Shown here: positions 60,717 through 64,000 of the stretch, in pieces
Numbering within the stretch: position 1 is the first letter of the stretch
Layout of the letters: the number at the start of each line of letters is the position of its first letter
From: Nocardia tenerifensis NBRC 101015
GTDB taxonomy: Bacteria; Actinomycetota; Actinomycetes; Mycobacteriales; Mycobacteriaceae
Length of the DNA: 64,000 bases
Reading direction: 5' to 3'
Assembly: GCF_000308715.1 (NCBI RefSeq)
Contig: NZ_BAGH01000093.1
Span: 1-64,000, forward strand
Made by a program: the position numbers and the translations under genes
Notes under the pieces: model-generated
What the model was told of the DNA's origin: nothing
Database searches by the model: none
The model's input: only the letters and a program-made list of their open reading frames with translations

Positions 60717-60731
60717 TTCGACATTGTCGAA
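60717..60731. promoter_or_regulatory. GylR-type operator before the iclR gene
   Basis: TTCGACA-T-TGTCGAA is a perfect 15-base palindrome 21 bases before the ATG of the IclR-family gene. With the similar site at 60591, it brackets the divergent promoter region. Autorepression is likely, as for Streptomyces GylR. Confidence 0.7.
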
Positions 60732-60752
60732 TCCGGCGGCTAGTTTCGGGGC

Positions 60753-61517
60753 ATGCCCGGTCCGATCCAGTCGATCGAGCGAGCGGCGGCCATCCTGCGG
60801 CTGCTGGCCCGCGGCGCAGGCAGGCTCGGCGTCGGCGAGATCGCGGGCGCGCTCGACCTCGCCAAGCCGACGGCGCACGGCATTTTGCGCACGCTGCAGG
60901 GCGTCGGCTTCGTCGAACAGGACCCGGCGACCGGCAAGTACCAGCTCGGCGCGGCCCTCGTCCACCTCGGCACCAGCTACCTCGACGCCAATGAGCTGCG
61001 CTCGCGCGCCATCAACTGGGCCGACGCGTTGGCCGCGCGCACAGGCGAATCCGTCCGCATCGGCGCGCCGATCGACGGCAGCGTCGTCGTGGTGCACCAC
61101 GTCTTCCGCCCCGACTACACCGAACAGGCGCTCGAGCTCGGCGAGCTGCTTCCGCCGCACGCGACCGCGCTCGGCAAGGTGCTGCTCGCCTACGACACCA
61201 ACCTCATGGCCGCGGCGCGCGGCGCCACGCTGCCCTCGCTCACCCGGCGCACGATCATCGACCGCACGGTGCTCTCCCGTGCCCTCGCCGCGGTCCGCCA
61301 GGCCGGCTGGGCCGGCGACACCGAGGAGTACCGGCCGGGCGAGGCGGGCATCGCGGCGCCGATTCGCGCGCACGGCGGGCTGGTGGTCGGCGCCATCGGC
61401 ATCAGCGGGCCGGTCGACCGGCTCTGCGACACGCAGCTACGCCATCGGACCACCCTGGTCGGGCACGTACGCGACGCCGCGCACGCGATCTCGCGGGATC
61501 TGGGCGCCGTCCACTGA
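60753..61517 (+). CDS. IclR-family regulator of glycerol genes (GylR-like)
   Basis: A 254-residue IclR protein. Winged helix at about 5-65 (SIERAAAILRLLARGAGRLGVGEIAGALDLAKPTAHGILRTL) is followed by the effector domain (HVFRPDYTEQALELGELLPPHATALGKVLLAY). Streptomyces GylR, of the same family, represses glpFKD homologues until glycerol-3-phosphate is present. Here the gene is divergent from glpF and upstream of a second glycerol kinase, both fitting that role. Confidence 0.9.
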   Translation: MPGPIQSIERAAAILRLLARGAGRLGVGEIAGALDLAKPTAHGILRTLQGVGFVEQDPATGKYQLGAALVHLGTSYLDANELRSRAINWADALAARTGESVRIGAPIDGSVVVVHHVFRPDYTEQALELGELLPPHATALGKVLLAYDTNLMAAARGATLPSLTRRTIIDRTVLSRALAAVRQAGWAGDTEEYRPGEAGIAAPIRAHGGLVVGAIGISGPVDRLCDTQLRHRTTLVGHVRDAAHAISRDLGAVH

Positions 61518-61547
61518 CCAACCGACTCGTCGCAGGAGAGGACGCGG

Positions 61548-63071
61548 ATGACCCAACGTTTCGTGCTGGCGATCGATCAGGGCACCACCTCGACCAGGTG
61601 CATTCTGTTCGATCAGCGCGCCCGCCTGGTCGGCGTCGCGCAGCGCGAGCACAAGCAGTACTACCCGCGCCCCGGCTGGATCGAGCAGGACGCGATGGAG
61701 ATCTGGCGCAACGTCGACCGGATCGTGCCGCAGGCGCTGCGCGACTCCGGCGTCACCGCCGAGCAGGTGGCCGCGCTCGGCATCGCCAATCAGCGTGAGA
61801 CCACGGTGGTGTGGGACCGGCGCACCGGCGCGCCGATCCGGCGGGCCATCGTCTGGCAGGACGTGCGCACCGAGGACCTGGTCCGCGAGTACGCGGAACG
61901 CCCTGGCGCCCACCTCATCCGGGAGCTGTGCGGATTGCCGCTCGCGACGTATTTCGCGGCTCCGCGGCTGCGCTGGCTGCTGGACTCCACCCCGGGGCTG
62001 CGGGAGCGGGCCGAGCGCGGCGAGGTGCTGTTCGGCACCATGGAGACCTGGCTGATCTGGAATCTGACCGGCGGCGTGGACGGCGGCCTGCACCTGACCG
62101 ACGTCACCAACGCCAGCCGCACGCTGCTCATGAATCTCAGCACCCTCAGCTGGGACGCGGAGCTGCTGAGCTTCTTCGGCATCCCGGCCGCCATGCTCCC
62201 GCGGATCCAGCCGTCGACGGCGTCCTACGGCGCCACCCGCCGCGTGGTGCCCGGCATCCCGATCGCCGCCGCCCTCGGCGATCAGCACGCCGCGCTGTTC
62301 GGCCAAACCTGTTTCGCCCGTGGGGAAACCAAGTGCACCTACGGCACCGGCGGCTTCCTCATGATGAACACCGGCCGCGAGCTGGTGCAGTCCTCGCACG
62401 GCCTGCTCACCACCATCGGTTATCAGATCGGCGACGAGAAGCCGGTGTACGCGCTGGAGGGCCCGATCGCGGTCACCGGCTCGCTGGTGCAGTGGGTGCG
62501 CGACAACATCGGTCTGGTCGCCAGCGCGCCCGAGATCGAAACCCTCGCGCGCACAGTGCAGGACAACGGCGGCTGCTATATCGTGCCCGCGTTCTCGGGG
62601 CTGTACGCACCGCACTGGCGCAGCGATGCGCGCGGCCTCATCGTCGGCCTGACGTCCTATATCACCAAGGGCCACCTCGCCCGTGCCGTGCTGGAGGCCA
62701 CCGCGTGGCAGACCCGCGAGGTGGTCGACGCGATGAACGCCGACTCCGGTTTGCAGGCCAGGGCCCTGCGCGTCGACGGCGGCATGACCTCCGACAACCT
62801 GCTCATGCAGATCGTCGCCGACGTCCTCGATGTCCCGGTCATGCGCCCGTTCAACGCCGAGACCGTCTCGCTCGGCGCGGCCTACGCCGCCGGGCTCGCC
62901 GTCGGCTACTGGCCGGATCTCGAGGGCCTGCGCAACAACTGGCGCCTCGCCGCGCAGTGGCGGCCCCAGATGGACCAGGACCACCGCGCCGACGAATACG
63001 AGAACTGGCAGCGCGCAGTGCAATTGACCTTCGGCTGGCAGCGCCCGCGGCGTCAACGGACGGAGGCCTGA
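61548..63071 (+). CDS. glpK: second glycerol kinase
   Basis: A 507-residue FGGY kinase closely related to the protein encoded at 58132: [71 protein letters not shown] and RVDGGMTSDNLLMQ. It follows the IclR gene by 30 bases and has a strong AGGAGAGG site, so the two are probably co-transcribed. Substrate preference may differ from the other copy. Confidence 0.92.
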   Translation: MTQRFVLAIDQGTTSTRCILFDQRARLVGVAQREHKQYYPRPGWIEQDAMEIWRNVDRIVPQALRDSGVTAEQVAALGIANQRETTVVWDRRTGAPIRRAIVWQDVRTEDLVREYAERPGAHLIRELCGLPLATYFAAPRLRWLLDSTPGLRERAERGEVLFGTMETWLIWNLTGGVDGGLHLTDVTNASRTLLMNLSTLSWDAELLSFFGIPAAMLPRIQPSTASYGATRRVVPGIPIAAALGDQHAALFGQTCFARGETKCTYGTGGFLMMNTGRELVQSSHGLLTTIGYQIGDEKPVYALEGPIAVTGSLVQWVRDNIGLVASAPEIETLARTVQDNGGCYIVPAFSGLYAPHWRSDARGLIVGLTSYITKGHLARAVLEATAWQTREVVDAMNADSGLQARALRVDGGMTSDNLLMQIVADVLDVPVMRPFNAETVSLGAAYAAGLAVGYWPDLEGLRNNWRLAAQWRPQMDQDHRADEYENWQRAVQLTFGWQRPRRQRTEA

Positions 63072-63189
63072 CCTGTGCTCGAGCTGCCACGACCGCACGG
63101 TTGGGGTGGGATCGTGCGCGACTCGCCGGGCGGAGGGGGTTGAATAGAGGGGATTGGCTATTCGCGGCCGATCGGAGGAGGCTCGACGG

Positions 63190-63357
63190 ATGAGTCAGGA
63201 AAGCGGGCAAGGGTCCGGGCTGTTCAGCCACGACACCATTCCCATTCAGGTGTATACGCCTGCCGAGAGCAGCGACGTACATCATCAGCCGGTGTTCAGT
63301 AGAGCCGAGGACGGCTCCGGGTCTGCTGTCGGGGAGGTCAAGCCGCCGCGCGCCTGA
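63190..63357 (+). CDS. small hypothetical protein
   Basis: A 55-residue polar peptide: MSQESGQGSGLFSHDTIPIQVY ... GEVKPPRA. A GGAGGAGG site lies nine bases before the ATG and a strong terminator follows directly, which argues for a real gene. No family is recognised; it looks unstructured. Confidence 0.55.
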   Translation: MSQESGQGSGLFSHDTIPIQVYTPAESSDVHHQPVFSRAEDGSGSAVGEVKPPRA

Positions 63358-63370
63358 CGCCGGACACGAC

Positions 63371-63408
63371 GCGAGCCCCCGCATCGCACACGAGACGCGG
63401 GGGCTCGC
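63371..63408 (+). terminator. strong terminator
   Basis: GCGAGCCCCCGC pairs perfectly with GCGGGGGCTCGC around a 14-base loop, 13 bases after the small gene. Confidence 0.85.
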
Positions 63409-63501
63409 CGCGTCTCTCGACGAACAAGTGAATCCGCCATAGCGCCACGCGCATCGCTCACCACTGTCTTTGCCCAATGCTGCGCCAGCCGACAGCGGGC
63501 T

Positions 63502-63522
63502 GCTGTTCAATTAGTGAACAGC
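63502..63522. promoter_or_regulatory. inverted repeat before the broken thiolase
   Basis: GCTGTTCA-ATTAG-TGAACAGC is a perfect 8-base inverted repeat, AT-rich at its centre. It resembles TetR-type operators of lipid-catabolism genes and may control the genes to its right. Confidence 0.5.
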
Positions 63523-63548
63523 CGCTAGTCACCGCTGAAGGAACGCCA

Positions 63549-63711
63549 TGAGCAGCCGCGCCGTCGCCGCGGGTGTGGCGGTCATCGTCAGCGAGAATTT
63601 CGCCGCGGCCAACGGCATCGACCCGTCGATCGTGATCAGGGCCCAGGCGATGACCACCGACTGCTCACCTACGAGGCGGTCGGGCTCACCCCAGAAGGCC
63701 CGGGTATGGCA
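63549..63711 (+). pseudogene. remnant of a thiolase (SCP-x/lipid-transfer type)
   Basis: The first frame from ATG 63549 gives AAGVAVIVSENFAAANGIDP and then IVIRAQAMTTD, a segment near the middle of SCP-x-type thiolases. From 63661, in another frame, comes LLTYEAVGLTPEGPG, which in intact enzymes lies about 40 residues or more later. The intervening part (with the DCFxxNE motif) and both ends of the enzyme are missing. A deletion plus frameshift explains this. The next gene starts 29 bases later. Confidence 0.75.
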
Positions 63712-63740
63712 CCGTCACACGCTGAAAGGAACCGCGACAC

Positions 63741-64000
63741 ATGGGAACTCTGGATGGCAAGGTCGCCATCGTCTCCGGCTCCGGCCGAGGCATCGGCCGC
63801 GAGATCGCGCTGAAGCTGGCGGGCGAGGGCGCGAAGGTCGTGGTGAACGACCTCGACGCCGACCCGGCCGCGGAGACGGTCGCCGCCGTGGAAGCCGCAG
63901 GCGGGCAAGCGGTTTCGTGCGTCGGCAGCGTCACGGAGGAGGGTTTCGCCGAACGGTTCGTGCAGACCGCCGTCGACGAGTTCGGCGGCCTCGACATCAT
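63741..64000 (+). CDS. short-chain dehydrogenase/reductase, 5' part only
   Basis: The first 86 codons read MGTLDGKVAIVSGSGRGIGREIALKLAGEGAKVVVNDLDADP, the cofactor-binding start of an SDR with the SGSGRGIG loop and an Asp-rich DLDAD that favours NAD. The active site lies beyond the window. AAAGGA precedes the ATG. The adjacent thiolase remnant suggests a former fatty-acid or steroid side-chain catabolism operon. Confidence 0.85.
   Translation, partial: MGTLDGKVAIVSGSGRGIGREIALKLAGEGAKVVVNDLDADPAAETVAAVEAAGGQAVSCVGSVTEEGFAERFVQTAVDEFGGLDI

Noticed and set aside
1..64000. tRNA, rRNA, riboswitch or prophage genes
   Set aside because: None was recognised on reading both strands; without a covariance search I cannot exclude a small RNA.

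Overview
The window is high-GC DNA with codon use, lipoprotein, cell-wall and redox families typical of Mycobacteriales. It carries an EthA-type monooxygenase, a hemophore-related protein, PapA5-type acyltransferases, an LCP ligase, an L,D-transpeptidase lipoprotein and several F420-type (DDN, LLM, PPOX) oxidoreductases. A Nocardia chromosome or a close relative fits best. That assignment is an inference from gene content; no rRNA or tRNA gene lies in the window. Both ends cut genes: a SARP regulator on the left and an SDR on the right.

Layout. 1-8.4 kb: SARP regulator (partial); TetR/MFS efflux pair with three operators; AraC regulator divergent from an EthA-like Baeyer-Villiger enzyme; hemophore-related protein; OmpR-type two-component system; DDN nitroreductase. 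8.4-11.7 kb: lone DarG-like macrodomain, LLM oxidoreductase, secreted Ag85-type esterase, quinone reductase. 11.7-16.4 kb: first sugar ABC importer (lipoprotein, one-domain ATPase, permease, ROK repressor). 16.5-18.7 kb: DUF574 methyltransferase and PAS-GGDEF protein. 18.8-22.4 kb: two tandem PapA5-like acyltransferases and a small zinc-ribbon protein, divergent from a CGNR regulator. 22.4-25.3 kb: DUF2252 protein and flavin amine oxidase. 25.7-30.1 kb: second ABC importer, paralogous to the first, with a divergent ROK regulator. 30.1-32.8 kb: glycosyltransferase remnant, CDF metal exporter and a gene-free stretch full of inverted repeats. 32.8-42.3 kb: amidase, FUSC-type membrane protein, SRPBCC protein, LCP ligase, SDR-like protein, TetR/DDN pair, LysR/EthD pair. 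42.3-46.5 kb: mostly small secreted or unknown genes and a remnant. 46.7-56.3 kb: PPOX, P450/HxlR pair, PLP decarboxylase, L,D-transpeptidase, ketopantoate-reductase-like enzyme, M24 peptidase, GNAT and two methyltransferases. 56.4-63.1 kb: glycerol regulon glpF-glpK-glpD, divergent GylR-type regulator and a second glycerol kinase. 63.1-64 kb: small gene, strong terminator, broken thiolase, start of an SDR.

Regulation repeatedly takes the form of a regulator gene divergent from its likely target with palindromes between them. The clearest cases are the two TetR pairs (2.3 and 40.0 kb) and the GylR pair (60.6 kb). The two ABC importers import sugar-like ligands and are probably each controlled by their own ROK protein. 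Both share an unusual junction: a 26-27 codon mini-ORF fills the gap between ATPase and permease genes and overlaps each by ATGA. The glycerol block encodes uptake (GlpF), phosphorylation (two GlpK) and oxidation (GlpD) under one IclR-family regulator.
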